A DNA stretch of 64,000 nucleotides from Galerina marginata (Eukaryota > Basidiomycota > Agaricomycetes > Agaricales > Galerinaceae): positions 248,001 to 312,000 of the forward strand of contig JAECYW010000009.1 in the NCBI GenBank assembly GCA_023014335.1. The letters run 5' to 3'. The translations under genes and the position numbers were made by a program. The stretch's first letter is position 1. The number at the start of each line of letters is the position of its first letter. The notes beneath the pieces were generated by a model, which made no database searches, had not been told where the DNA came from, and saw nothing but the letters and a program-made list of their open reading frames with translations. Positions 1-9,217 of this stretch are shown here, in pieces.

Positions 1-663
1 AACCTTGGGGATAGAGTGGGTACGTTAGCATCTTGCCTTCGGGTATAAGCAGTATGCCTTACAATCCAGCAATAAGGTGAAGGACTCCATCGAGCACAAT
101 GCCCAATCCAATAAGGACTTCGTCAACAGCAAGGTCAAACCCGATACCTGCCAAAACAACCGGAAGGCCTGGAACGACTGCCTCGACAGCTTTCAACGTG
201 ATAGCGATTTCCTGACGTACAAGCAACGCCAGTTAATGCCAAATTTCTTGCTATATAGATGCGATGTAACTTACAATGAGGATAGGGGCGAAAGCGGTTG
301 CGACATCCTGAGAGGTTCCTCCGGAGGTGGCATCGACGGGGCCAATGCCGTTCAAGGAGGTAGATGCAGTATTGAAGGCGCCGACTAGCTGGGCGAGAAG
401 AGGAGAAACATTGGCCTGGGTGGCTTGATTGCTTCCTGCGAGAGAATCTGGAGGAACAAATCAGGACTTGAAAAATGACGATGCAGCTTGACCAACGTAC
501 TGAGCTGTGGAAGAATAGACGATGTAGCACTTTGGAGGGTGCTCACGACACCAAGCACGTCGGATACATCGGCGCGTTTTTGGACCTCGATGGGGGCCGG
601 ACTAGCATAGGCCGCAATAGCGCTGAGGGCCAAAAAGGAGGCGAAGAATCGAGAGGCGAACAT
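1..663 (-). CDS. Small secreted HsbA-like hydrophobic protein, 3' end cut by window
   Basis: Four exons on the minus strand, all in frame: 663-501, 435-275, 211-63 and 3-1 (continuing off the window). The introns are 58-65 nt with good ends: GTACGT, GTAAGT and GTAAGG donors and CGCAG, GTCAG and CCAAG acceptors. A GCTAAC branch site lies before the last acceptor. The start is the ATG at 663. The protein opens with a signal peptide (MFASRFFASFLALSAIAAYA) and a short pro-like segment ending in Lys-Arg. It continues with helical, hydrophobic sequence rich in Ala, Thr, Val and Leu and without cysteines. Family knowledge: this layout resembles fungal hydrophobic surface binding protein A (HsbA) and related cell-wall mannoproteins, which are secreted and coat surfaces. 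The family assignment is by resemblance only. An alternative end is the TAA inside the last donor at about position 60. Confidence 0.75.
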
Positions 664-738
664 ATTGATAATGCGGTAGGTAGAGAACTAGAGCTGAAGA
701 CGCTGCGTTTTCAGTTATAGAACGCTCAAAATCCAGTC

Positions 739-750
739 GCCTTTTATTCA
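739..750 (-). promoter_or_regulatory. TATA-like element upstream of the HsbA-like gene
   Basis: On the minus strand the sequence AATAAAAGG sits about 80 nt upstream of the ATG at 663. The spacing suits a core promoter. It is the only support. Confidence 0.35.
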
Positions 751-930
751 TTCTTCAGCGAACAGTGTGGAATTGTATTCGAGAAAGATGAGGGTGCCAA
801 TGCCACTGAAACACGCAAAGCAGATCAGAAATTGCGCAACACTTTGAAAATTCTCCGTACTTTGGCAGGCTCCACAAATGCCTGCTAGGATGGCACCGTT
901 GAGCGAAAGAATCACTGATAAAGGAGACAC
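748..930 (-). CDS. Short hydrophobic ORF with two possible membrane segments
   Basis: A 60-residue ATG-initiated ORF with two hydrophobic stretches separated by a polar Gln-Ser-Thr-Glu-Asn-rich linker. It could be a small membrane protein or the last exon of a minus-strand gene reaching upstream. It overlaps the promoter region of the neighbouring HsbA-like gene on the same strand, which argues against an independent gene. No family recognised. Confidence 0.2.
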   Translation of the reverse strand: MSPLSVILSLNGAILAGICGACQSTENFQSVAQFLICFACFSGIGTLIFLEYNSTLFAEE

Positions 931-1267
931 CGAATTACTCGCCCATGGTTCCGGAACTACATCCTACCACGCTGTCAACAATAAAGAAAAAGAGCAATTA
1001 TGATTTAGGAACACTGATAACATATTCCTAAGCGGAGGCACGCCAGTCTCCAGAAAAGGCGATTCGTGCACCGTGCATGATGTTCAGGTGAGATATTCCT
1101 GTCTCTCAACTGTTCGTCATTAGTGAACAAAATATATCAAGTCTTCAGCGTACTACATTGTCAGTTGACTTGAAAGGTTCTCTTATCAGTTACACTAACG
1201 TTATATTGAAGAGAATTGACGTCAACCTCTGCGATTTCCCATATGTTAATACTTTACATGTCGTCGT

Positions 1268-3093
1268 TTAATGACATCCCAAGTTATCCGTTATCAGATG
1301 TAAGTATATAGGATGAGAAAATATATCATATGCAGGGAGAACCTCCACCCTCGGAGCACATTGGCAGACAGTGGGGAATGTGGAGCGGAATATGTATATA
1401 TGCATTCGGAAATGGCAGAAATTGCCATAAATGGGGCGGTGGGAGTAAGTCATCCTCGGATCCGAACAAGTGTGGGATAGAAAGGTCGTCATAAATGGTG
1501 GCATGTACGATAACGCAGCGGAAAGAGAAATCACGCAATTTTAATCATTCTGTTGTAAAGTTGAGTTTCAGGTCGCCTTTCCCATTGGCGGCACTGCATA
1601 CGTCGGTACGTCATGGTTGAAGCTTCTCATGGCATTTTTTTTAGGCATAGTTAAAGTTTTTGAAAATAATCCCACTTACATTACAATAAGCGCTGGAGGA
1701 GGAAGTTATCGATGTTTTCGAAGAGCCGGCGACATATGCTGAGGTCTGAGAAGGGGATAAATTGTGCTGTCACAGTTCGTTTAATTTATACGAGCCTTAT
1801 TTCGGATTATCGGTTGCCCACTATTATTGAGACGTGAGTTTTTCAGCAAAATTACCTCGAGCACGGAGTAGGAAGAACTCACCTTAAATTCGTGACATGT
1901 GCGGCCACGTTGGCAAAACATGTAGGAGTCTTGGAGTGGAATAAAGGTATAGCCCTCGGAAGTTTATCAATTAGGAAAGGGATTACGGGAACTCTATTGT
2001 CGAGTCCGACAAACTGCTGGCAGACTGCCAAGTGTGGGACTGGAAAGTCTTCATATCTAAACAATCGGGTCATACATCCCGCAGAGTTCATAGTAGGAAA
2101 AAATTATCGAAAATACGCTCCAACTTCTCAGGCCGGTCATCGGCAGTGGCCGTGGTGTCGACGCCTCATCCGAGAAGTGCGAATTGGAGGGTGTAGGGAA
2201 AGCTAACCGCAATGATGGCATCTCCCGCCGGGGGTATCATCGCAGCCCAACGACGCCGAGCGAGCATGACAAGGAGATGGGCGAGGACGGCGAGGGCGGG
2301 TAGGCCGCAAATGATGAAAAAGTGATGGTAGTTCAGAATTCTTAAAACATTGAGTAGATACAAAAGGAGGTTACTTATTGAGGTAAATTCAGAGGCTGGG
2401 TACTAAATAGTGCTGACGGCGAAATGCCAATGGAAACTGAAGCTTTTGGTCTGGAGGAATAGTTGAATAACATCCTCCTTTCGTTGCTAAAAAGGTAGGC
2501 GCTAAAGTCGACGTAATGTCGGTGCTGACGCCGAAGTTGAAACAAAGATCGAAGTAGAGTTCAGTCCGAACGCAAGGATCTGTTTGCTTGAGAAAACGAA
2601 GATGGGTCGCGGAAAGCTAAGTTTGGGGGGTTAGTTGAAAAGAAAGGGAAGGAGGCAAAGGAAGTCACTCACCCCGTCAGTGCACTCAGGACAGACTCGT
2701 CGGGTAACTAAGAGCGCAGGTCAGAGCGCAGGTCAGAAAGCACGTCCGACGAAAGAGCATAAGACACGTGCAAGTTGGGTAACCGAGGCAGTTCCATAAT
2801 CAGCGACACCCATCTTGGGGTTTTCCAGCGCCTGACTGACTTCCGCATCCTCTTGCGAAAAAGGAAATCGGACGTCATGGTGTCCGGATCTGTGTCGTCT
2901 CAAGTACAGAGGACGAGCGTGGCGGACAGACAAGCGTTTGTTGCTGAAGCGTGATCCCGAGTGATGCAAAACAGGAACCAAAAGGATCACAAAACAGGAG
3001 GAAGAGCGCAAAAAACAGCTGGTCAGCTCTCGTATATAAGGCAGACGCGACAGGTATAAGGATTGGAAGCGGGATTACTCCAAGATTACTCAC
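1268..3093 (-). other. Unresolved minus-strand coding-like fragments, possible decayed or multi-exon gene
   Basis: Several minus-strand stretches read like protein but could not be joined in one frame. 3093-2875 is hydrophobic at its start. About 2850-2740 is acidic and polar. About 2600-2455 has Cys-containing sequence such as DPCVRTELYFDLCFNFGVS. 2363-2166 has a clear membrane segment (FFIICGLPALAVLAHLLVML) followed by Ala-Arg-Arg-Arg. 2091-1879 and 1538-1268 are further open stretches. They may be exons of one membrane protein or the remains of one. No family recognised. I see no other gene between 931 and 3397. Confidence 0.25.
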
Positions 3094-3300
3094 AAAAGGC
3101 TGTGCGATCTATAATTGAGGCTTGGGCACCTCAGCGCACTCACTACTACAGCGGTCTCATGAAGCCGTATCTCTAAGTACCTACTCTCTTCAAATCAGCG
3201 TGCCTCGTGTATAGATAAACTACACGACTTTGTCACCAGACCGCATGTTGACAGATGCATGCCAAAATGAGGAACTTCCCACAGGCTTTGAGCTGCCGCA

Positions 3301-3316
3301 GTGATACATAAAAATA
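3301..3316 (+). promoter_or_regulatory. TATA-like A/T stretch before the Kre9-like gene
   Basis: ACATAAAAATATC lies about 85-95 nt upstream of the ATG at 3398, followed by a pyrimidine-rich stretch (TCTTTCCTCC). Position and composition suit a fungal core promoter. Confidence 0.35.
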
Positions 3317-3397
3317 TCGCGAATTCGAATAGCTCTCGTCTTTCCTCCGTAGCCTTTACCTCACGCCCAATCCTTGAGCTATAGTCTCCGCTCCCAA

Positions 3398-4275
3398 ATG
3401 AAGTTCCTTGTTGCCCTCTACACTGCGACGTTGTTCGCGGCTAGGGGCGTTGCCTTTGAGTCTCTGATGGTCAACAATCCGTGAGTAATTCGGTCGTCCT
3501 ACTTCACTAGAATTTTTGACATTCAATTAGTTGGCCTTAAAATTAGTGGAACCGTCACCGTCTGTAAATCATTCACGCTTACCTGGTCCGGGGGAACTCG
3601 TGAGTGCTTCCATATCCCTGGGAAGCCAAATGCTGATCTCGTCGGCTATAGCCCCTTACGCATTTAGTCTTGACGAGGAGTATGCCTTTCAAAGCCGAGA
3701 ATACTTTGCTATTACTTATTTCTGGCTAGTAATCTAAACAATCAGACGGCCGAAAGTCTTACCCAACTTGTGCAATTCGAGCCTCAGAACGGCACTTCTT
3801 TCAATTGGGTTTTTGATTTATCGCTGGCCTTCGGTGAGCTCCCAATTTTACAATAAACAAAATTGTAACTCAACTTTCGACTCAAGTCGGTGATTCTTTT
3901 GTCCTGAAGGTTGTTGATGGCGTCGGTGAATCCAACCAGTCCACTCCTTTCAACATTCAGGATAGTAGTGAGCGTCGATTTTTACGTGAATTAATTGATA
4001 TTATTTTGACCGCCTTTTCTCTAGCCGATCACTCTTGCATCTTTGGCGAACCCAGCAAACCCAAACTCAGTAAAGGAGAAATTGTAGGAATTTGTCTAGG
4101 AGTTCTTGGCTTTTTAACCCTGCTACTGGGCGTATGGCGCGTTTATATTCTACACACCCGGCGACGGTTGTCAGAAAATTTCAGAGAGAGGAAAAACCTT
4201 GGGATTGATCAAAATATTCCTCTCTCTCCGGTTCAAAAGCAGGGAATAATTGGGGGATTTGAGACGCATACATAA
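3398..4275 (+). CDS. Membrane-anchored Kre9/KNH-like secreted-domain protein, 199 aa
   Basis: Six exons, all in frame: 3398-3480, 3547-3599, 3652-3679, 3730-3833, 3887-3967, 4025-4275. Introns are 50-66 nt with GTGAGT, GTATGC or GTGAGC donors. For the first intron the acceptor at 3546 is required, because the nearer one at 3530 gives an immediate stop. Residues 1-19 form a signal peptide. Residues 29-48 carry the family hallmark TVTVCKSFTLTWSGGTPPY. The rest of the ectodomain is beta-rich with NQT, NGT and NQS sequons. Residues 136-159 form one membrane helix followed by Arg-Arg-Arg and a basic tail of about 35 residues, so the topology is N-terminus outside. Family knowledge: basidiomycete proteins with the WSGGT motif belong to a Ser/Thr-rich, Kre9-related cell-surface family, often GPI-anchored. 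This one uses a membrane helix instead. Exact function is unknown. Confidence 0.85.
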
Positions 4276-4287
4276 TTAACATCCAAC

Positions 4288-5465
4288 GTGTACATACTAA
4301 TACATTTGACAAATTTGTTCTCCTCAGAATTCTCATGCGTTACACACCCCAGAGAAGAGGTAAAAAAGAAACTCTCAAAATATACCGAAACAGAAGATGG
4401 AATTTTTTTGAAGGGAAAGAAATGGCGAAAATTTGATAGAAACAGACAGAAGGCTCGTTTCATCAATAATGTAATTCTTGTTAGGCAGTAAAACCCGTGT
4501 AACATTGAATCGTCCTCTCAACGTGTATATCCCTAGGTATATCGGCAAGGGCGGTGAGAGCATGCTTTTCGATTTCGAGTTGGCTGAGGCCGCCCATCTA
4601 ATGGCTGCGGTCGGAGATTGAAGCGAGCGTTCACAAATGCTAGGGTAAAAGTGACGGTTCAAGGGACTAATGTTGCATTGGTTATTTTCACTTCATCACA
4701 ATTGATCTACGAAGTGCTAGATACTTCTATGATATCCTAACGGGGCTTTTCAGGAATTACAGCACTCGGATTCCTCAACCTCCTCCTAGGCAATTGGTTG
4801 AATGGCGGTTTGACCCTACCCGCCTGCCAACCTAAACGTCGACGCAGTCTTCGATATACACACCCAGCAAAGCAACTTGAAGTCGCAATGTGGGAGGACT
4901 TTCTCCACACGCTGTCAAAACGTTCCCGACGAGACCGGGCACGTTATTCATTACATACCTTGAAAGCGATGAGTTGGTTCTCCGTCACATCATCTGAGTG
5001 GTCCTTAATATAATAGACGGCTACCTGTCAGAGTGAAGAGTTACCTTGTTCATTGTCCATTGCTCCAACGATTGAAACGACTGCTTGGGAGAAAGATGGT
5101 CGTGATATTCTCCAGCTGATGGTAGTTACAACGTCCTTATCTGCGCTGATGACGACCTGTCTACCTGAAGTAATTTCATGGATGTCTATTTCGGTCAACA
5201 AGAACCAATTATCTCGGTTCAAAGTACAAATCCACGCTTAGGGCTGTGCCATAGAAATAGACATCTCCAAAGCCCGTGTCCGGTAAAACAAAACGTGCAA
5301 ATTAATTTCAGTGTTTTCGACGTAGGGAAATTCACAGGTATGACTGGCTTACATGCGAGGCGAATGTCTGAATTGAGAACTGACGACGGGGCGCCCGCGC
5401 CCACATCTTTATATGGCGTCGGCATCAGCAACCTCGAAGATATCTTTTACTGGGTCTGTTAAGCG
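4288..5465 (-). pseudogene. Decayed coding relics, unidentified
   Basis: Minus-strand reading gives protein-like pieces in different frames: GDVYFYGTALSVDLYFEP near 5285-5225, then EIDIHEITSGRQVVISADKD near 5195-5130, then YYIKDHSDDVTENQLIAFK near 5025-4965 ending at a GTATGT donor. A plausible intron joins the last two (Val to Val-Ala-Val), but the first piece has no usable acceptor. On the plus strand at 4752-4800 a hydrophobic stretch (ITALGFLNLLLGNWL) resembles the membrane helix of the preceding Kre9-like gene, so part may be a broken paralogue. No intact gene could be built. Confidence 0.3.
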
Positions 5466-5772
5466 CCTTGATGTAGTTATCCGTGCCTTTGATCAAAAGA
5501 AGTAGCTCTAAACCGCGCCTTGGTTACTGGGGAAACCCTGTGATGATATCTATTTGTATTCAAACCGTCCGCATGCCTTTCGTGGTTACAAACTCACAAT
5601 TACATGTCTCCAAACCCAACGTCAATTCGGAATTGCTATATAATGTGGCTCAAGGATTCAGGAAAATACAACGATCGAGCTGGTCTCTTTCTTTATCTTT
5701 TTTACGAAGAACTTGGTTGACCCATCGTTCTTTGCATTATCCAAACCTCGCCAGAATAAAAGCCACCATTCT
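5466..5772 (+). other. Intergenic upstream region, no gene seen
   Basis: Open stretches here lack motifs. The segment probably carries the promoter of the gene starting at 5773. A TATATAATG stretch lies near 5636-5644, about 130 nt upstream. Confidence 0.3.
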
Positions 5773-7623
5773 ATGATGACCTCCAAATATATTGTCAGTA
5801 TCTCTGCTTCTACATATTTACAGGCGGTTGGCTAATTTTTACTTCTTCTTATCCTAGGTTTTGTTCCTTCTCAGTGGCATACAGCTCGCCTCCGCACTGC
5901 CAGCTAGTAAAATCGCAGGATCTGCGGATATCAAGCATGTCATCCAGCATACCCACGAAGATTCGTACTACCACGGAGACGTCGCATCGATATACCCACG
6001 AGCGTCAGGCTGCTCTCCATTGTCGATAGAGCAGTTAAAACAATGTGAGCCTATCCACAGAAATGCTTTGAATTCGAATATTCTGACCCTTTTTTAGTAC
6101 CGGGGTGGTCTAAAATCCAACAATATGCCTCAGATACATATGGTGGCGGTGGCGTGAACATTGTGGTTAACCCATCGGAGGTTTGTACTTCAACCTTTAA
6201 AAATTTAGCTGAGGACTAATTTTTTTTTCAAGTATCCCGACCGTCCTGCGGTCGTCTGTTTGAAGGATGGTGTAGTACCGATTCAGGTGCAGGGTAAGAA
6301 TCACCGTGTCTTAGCCGTGCACATTTAATTTTCTTAACTAGGCGCGCCGAGCTGTACCTCGACTTCTAGCCAGATGGACAGCGGATCCAAAGGAACGTCA
6401 GGACAGAACAGTATCTCCCTTCAGCAGGGTTATTCAAACACAGGAACGTGGACGGTTACGCGTAAGTCAAGTTACTCAATTATATTTCAAGCTTTAACTG
6501 ATCACATCAATTACAGAGGAAAGCTCGTTAGCTGTAGGCGCCTCGCTCAGCGTCACCGTAGGAATTCCAGAAGTTGCCGACGTATCAGCCAGTATTACCA
6601 CAACCGCAACTATTACCAATTCACTTGCCAACAGGTAGTTTCTATCCCATTGAGACTGAGAAATAAGCATGCTAACGGTTCCGCCACAGCTTCTCAACTA
6701 CCGCTAGCGACCAAACTACTCAAACTATCACCTATAACGTTGGGGACGGCCAAAACTGTCTAGGGACGGTATGTTTATACTTTTATTTAGTTGGCGATTG
6801 GGAGGCTACATCTGCATTACAGATAACAACGAAGACGTGTAATGTCCAGGGCAAAGGATCCGCTGCTTACGTTGCAACCGGCTATGTGTGGTTCAATTAC
6901 GACGACGCGGTATTTACCAACTTCATCATCCAAAGGCGGCAGTTACTGACCTTGCTCTTCAGCGCACGTCTAAAAGCGACCCAAATGGGGGCAAACATTA
7001 TAAATGTGGGCTTTAAATTCTAAGAGTTAAAGAGCAATACTAATTTCAGTCATATAGATTCCGTTGACATCGCGTCCGTGCTCTCGAACATAAACGATCG
7101 GTCGTCCTCCTTGACGTTTTCGGGGTCTATGCAAATTTCAAGCAAGACCCATTCCGATGCCAAGTGCAGTTCTCAGGGTGCGAAAGCTAAATCTTTGGCT
7201 AAGTCGGCGAAGGCCAAGTCGAAAGCTACGAAGCCGGGGTCCAAGGCGGTAAAAGCTAAGCCTACAGGGATGAAGGCCAAGGCCACGACGTCGAGGCCTA
7301 AGGCTACGAAGGCTAAGCCTAAAGGTGTGAGCGCCAGGCCAAAGAGTAGCAAAGTTCAGCCTAAGGCTACGAAGGCACACCCTCGTCCCCCGGCTACGAA
7401 GGCTAAGCCTAAAGGTACTCAGCCCAAAGGTATGAACGCCAGGCCCAAGGGTAACAAGGTTCAACCTAAGGCTGCAAAGGCTCACCCTAGGCCGCCGGCT
7501 GCGAAGCCTAAGCCGAAGACTACAAAAGCTCAACCTAGGCCTGCGGCGACGAAGCCTAAACCCAAAGTCACCAAGGTTCACCCAACGAGCACCAGCGCCA
7601 GGCCTGAGGCTACAAAGGCTTAG
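5773..7623 (+). CDS. Secreted beta-rich protein with histone-H1-like Lys/Ala/Pro tail, 454 aa
   Basis: Ten exons, all in frame: 5773-5793, 5858-6044, 6098-6180, 6233-6293, 6342-6461, 6517-6634, 6690-6768, 6823-6909, 6963-7005, 7058-7623. The first donor is GTCAGT and the ninth GTGGGC, both weaker than the rest. The final acceptor at 7057 is forced, because the nearer CAG leads to a stop. Residues 1-23 form a signal peptide. Residues about 118-305 form a Thr/Ser/Val-rich beta domain with spaced Cys and runs such as SVTVGIPEVADVSASITTTA. Family knowledge: similar uncharacterised secreted proteins are common in Agaricomycetes. The alternating pattern recalls aerolysin-type folds, but that is only an inference. 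From about residue 307 to the end, 148 residues are built of AKP, ATKAKPK and KAHPRPPA variants, strongly basic. Relatives as I recall them end near the Cys just before this tail. The second ATG (5776) is also possible. Confidence 0.8.
7171..7620 (+). repeat. Degenerate coding repeats for the Lys/Ala/Pro tail
   Basis: Within the last exon of the preceding gene, variants of GCTACGAAGGCTAAGCCTAA recur with irregular spacing. They encode KATKAKPK-type peptides. The antisense strand is also open for about 147 codons because of this composition and should not be read as a gene. Confidence 0.8.
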
Positions 7624-7665
7624 TGGTGTGCGCCTTCTTTTGCGTGCATGGGTCGTTTTTGGTGT

Positions 7666-7671
7666 AATAAA
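7666..7671 (+). terminator. Polyadenylation signal AATAAA
   Basis: AATAAA lies 43 nt after the TAG stop at 7621-7623 of the tailed secreted protein gene, a normal distance for cleavage and polyadenylation. Confidence 0.6.
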
Positions 7672-7859
7672 ACATAGGGTACGGCTAGATGCAGTGGGAT
7701 GCGCAAGGGTCAGCGCGGTACGGACATCAACACCTAGCAGTTATTAGAGTAATAGGAGAGACGCTAGAGAAATAAATTATGGACTGACTAGGAGATGGAC
7801 GCTTGAGTAGTGGAGCAGAAAAGTTAATAACAAAAGCGAGACGCCGAATCCGATGAAAG

Positions 7860-8180
7860 GAGGTTCAGTGTTCAAGATAGGAAACGGGGAGCGACACCTG
7901 TCATACGAAGGCCTCGGATTACAACATTCAAGGCGAGTCTGATGAGAAAAATAATCGTTTTTCTAAGATGAAATGGTCAATGGATAGGATGCATCTTGTC
8001 GACCGAAATATATGTAGCGAAAGGTGGAAAGGACGCACCATTAACGCCATTCCAGGTACAAGAGTAGCTTGAGCGAGTTTTACACTTGTGTCACGAATCT
8101 CTTTTAGAGAGAAGGCGATGCGTCTAACGACGCGAATTCTCGATTCAATCAAAGCAGGCTGCGATACAGGCTGAGGATGG
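7860..8180. repeat. Dispersed repeat fragment, copy 1
   Basis: This stretch resembles 21.1-21.4 kb and 50.15-50.43 kb. All three carry GAAATGGTCAAT, CGCACCATT-type and ATTCTCGATT blocks in the same order. Here it is the most diverged. No coding frame. Confidence 0.55.
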
Positions 8181-9217
8181 CTGGGTAAGGCAGTGAGGAA
8201 GATTATAACAACATCCTCTGCGGTGAGTGGAGGAGAAGAGGGCGGCGGGAGAGGGCGGACTTTGTGGTGCCTGCGAATGCTGCAGCACCGAGCTAGTCGC
8301 TGGACGTCCTCCGCGCTGTCCAGAAGCGGAGATTATTGTCGAATCGACCTCGAACGGAGAGAATGACGCACACCAGCATCAGCACCCGAGCAGAACCAGT
8401 TCCCCGCCGCCGCCGTCCGCTCAGCCTTCATACACCCGCAACGAGACGGAGCCGAAGGCTGGCACAAATGGACGGCTTCTCCAGCAACACCATTCCCAGA
8501 TCACAGGACGAGCAGTGATCGTACAGTCCACGCGAGTTTGAGGAATCCGAGCGCAAAAGAGTGTCGAAGCCGTGGCGCAGGAAGGCAGGATGGCAGGAAA
8601 AGAGTAAACCCGAGATTGAAAGCGGAAAGGAGGGAAGGAGGTCCAAGGAAGAGGGCGGGCGATTGTGGGCTGCGACTGCCGCTCAGACGCGAGGGGGAGG
8701 GGATGCGTTGAGTTACTCCACTATACATAGCACAATCTGCTCGCTGCGCTGCACTACTCGAGAAGACAATATGAGGTCGAAGGGGCAGCTTGATTAAACT
8801 CAGAGCACCGCACTGCTGGATATATCATGGTCATCGATGGGGGTTGGAGCAGTGGTACAAGCACAGGCGGGGTAGCGCGGCGGCGGCAGCTGCGTCTTGG
8901 GACGCAGCACGAGCACGAGCGTGGGCAGGGCGGGGTGGAGGGGGTGGAATGCGTGCGGATGCGTGCATATAGTCATGGAAAGAGCGGGATGCTCGATGCA
9001 GTGGATGAAGGGAGGTGTTGAACGTTGAACGAAGGATCTGCAGGCGCGATATTGTTCGTTGATTCCCTTTGTTCCTCCGCACAGCTGCCAACACAACGAA
9101 AGCAAGCACTGCTGCTGCAGCAGCAGCCCGGGGCTCGTCCTCACTGCTATGCCCGCCTGTAGCCTGCAGCCTGATCATCAATGGGCACCTGCAAAACGTA
9201 GATGCCACTGTGGCCAA
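8181..9217. other. GC-rich stretch, no gene recognised
   Basis: GC-rich sequence with CAG/GCAGC runs. ORFs on both strands are long only because stop codons are rare at this composition. 9162-9217 resembles 10308-10360, so the outer edge of the GC-rich repeat family probably begins here. Confidence 0.4.

Noticed and set aside
7138..7581. 147-codon ORF antisense to the Lys/Pro tail
   Set aside because: Open only because it mirrors the repetitive sense codons.
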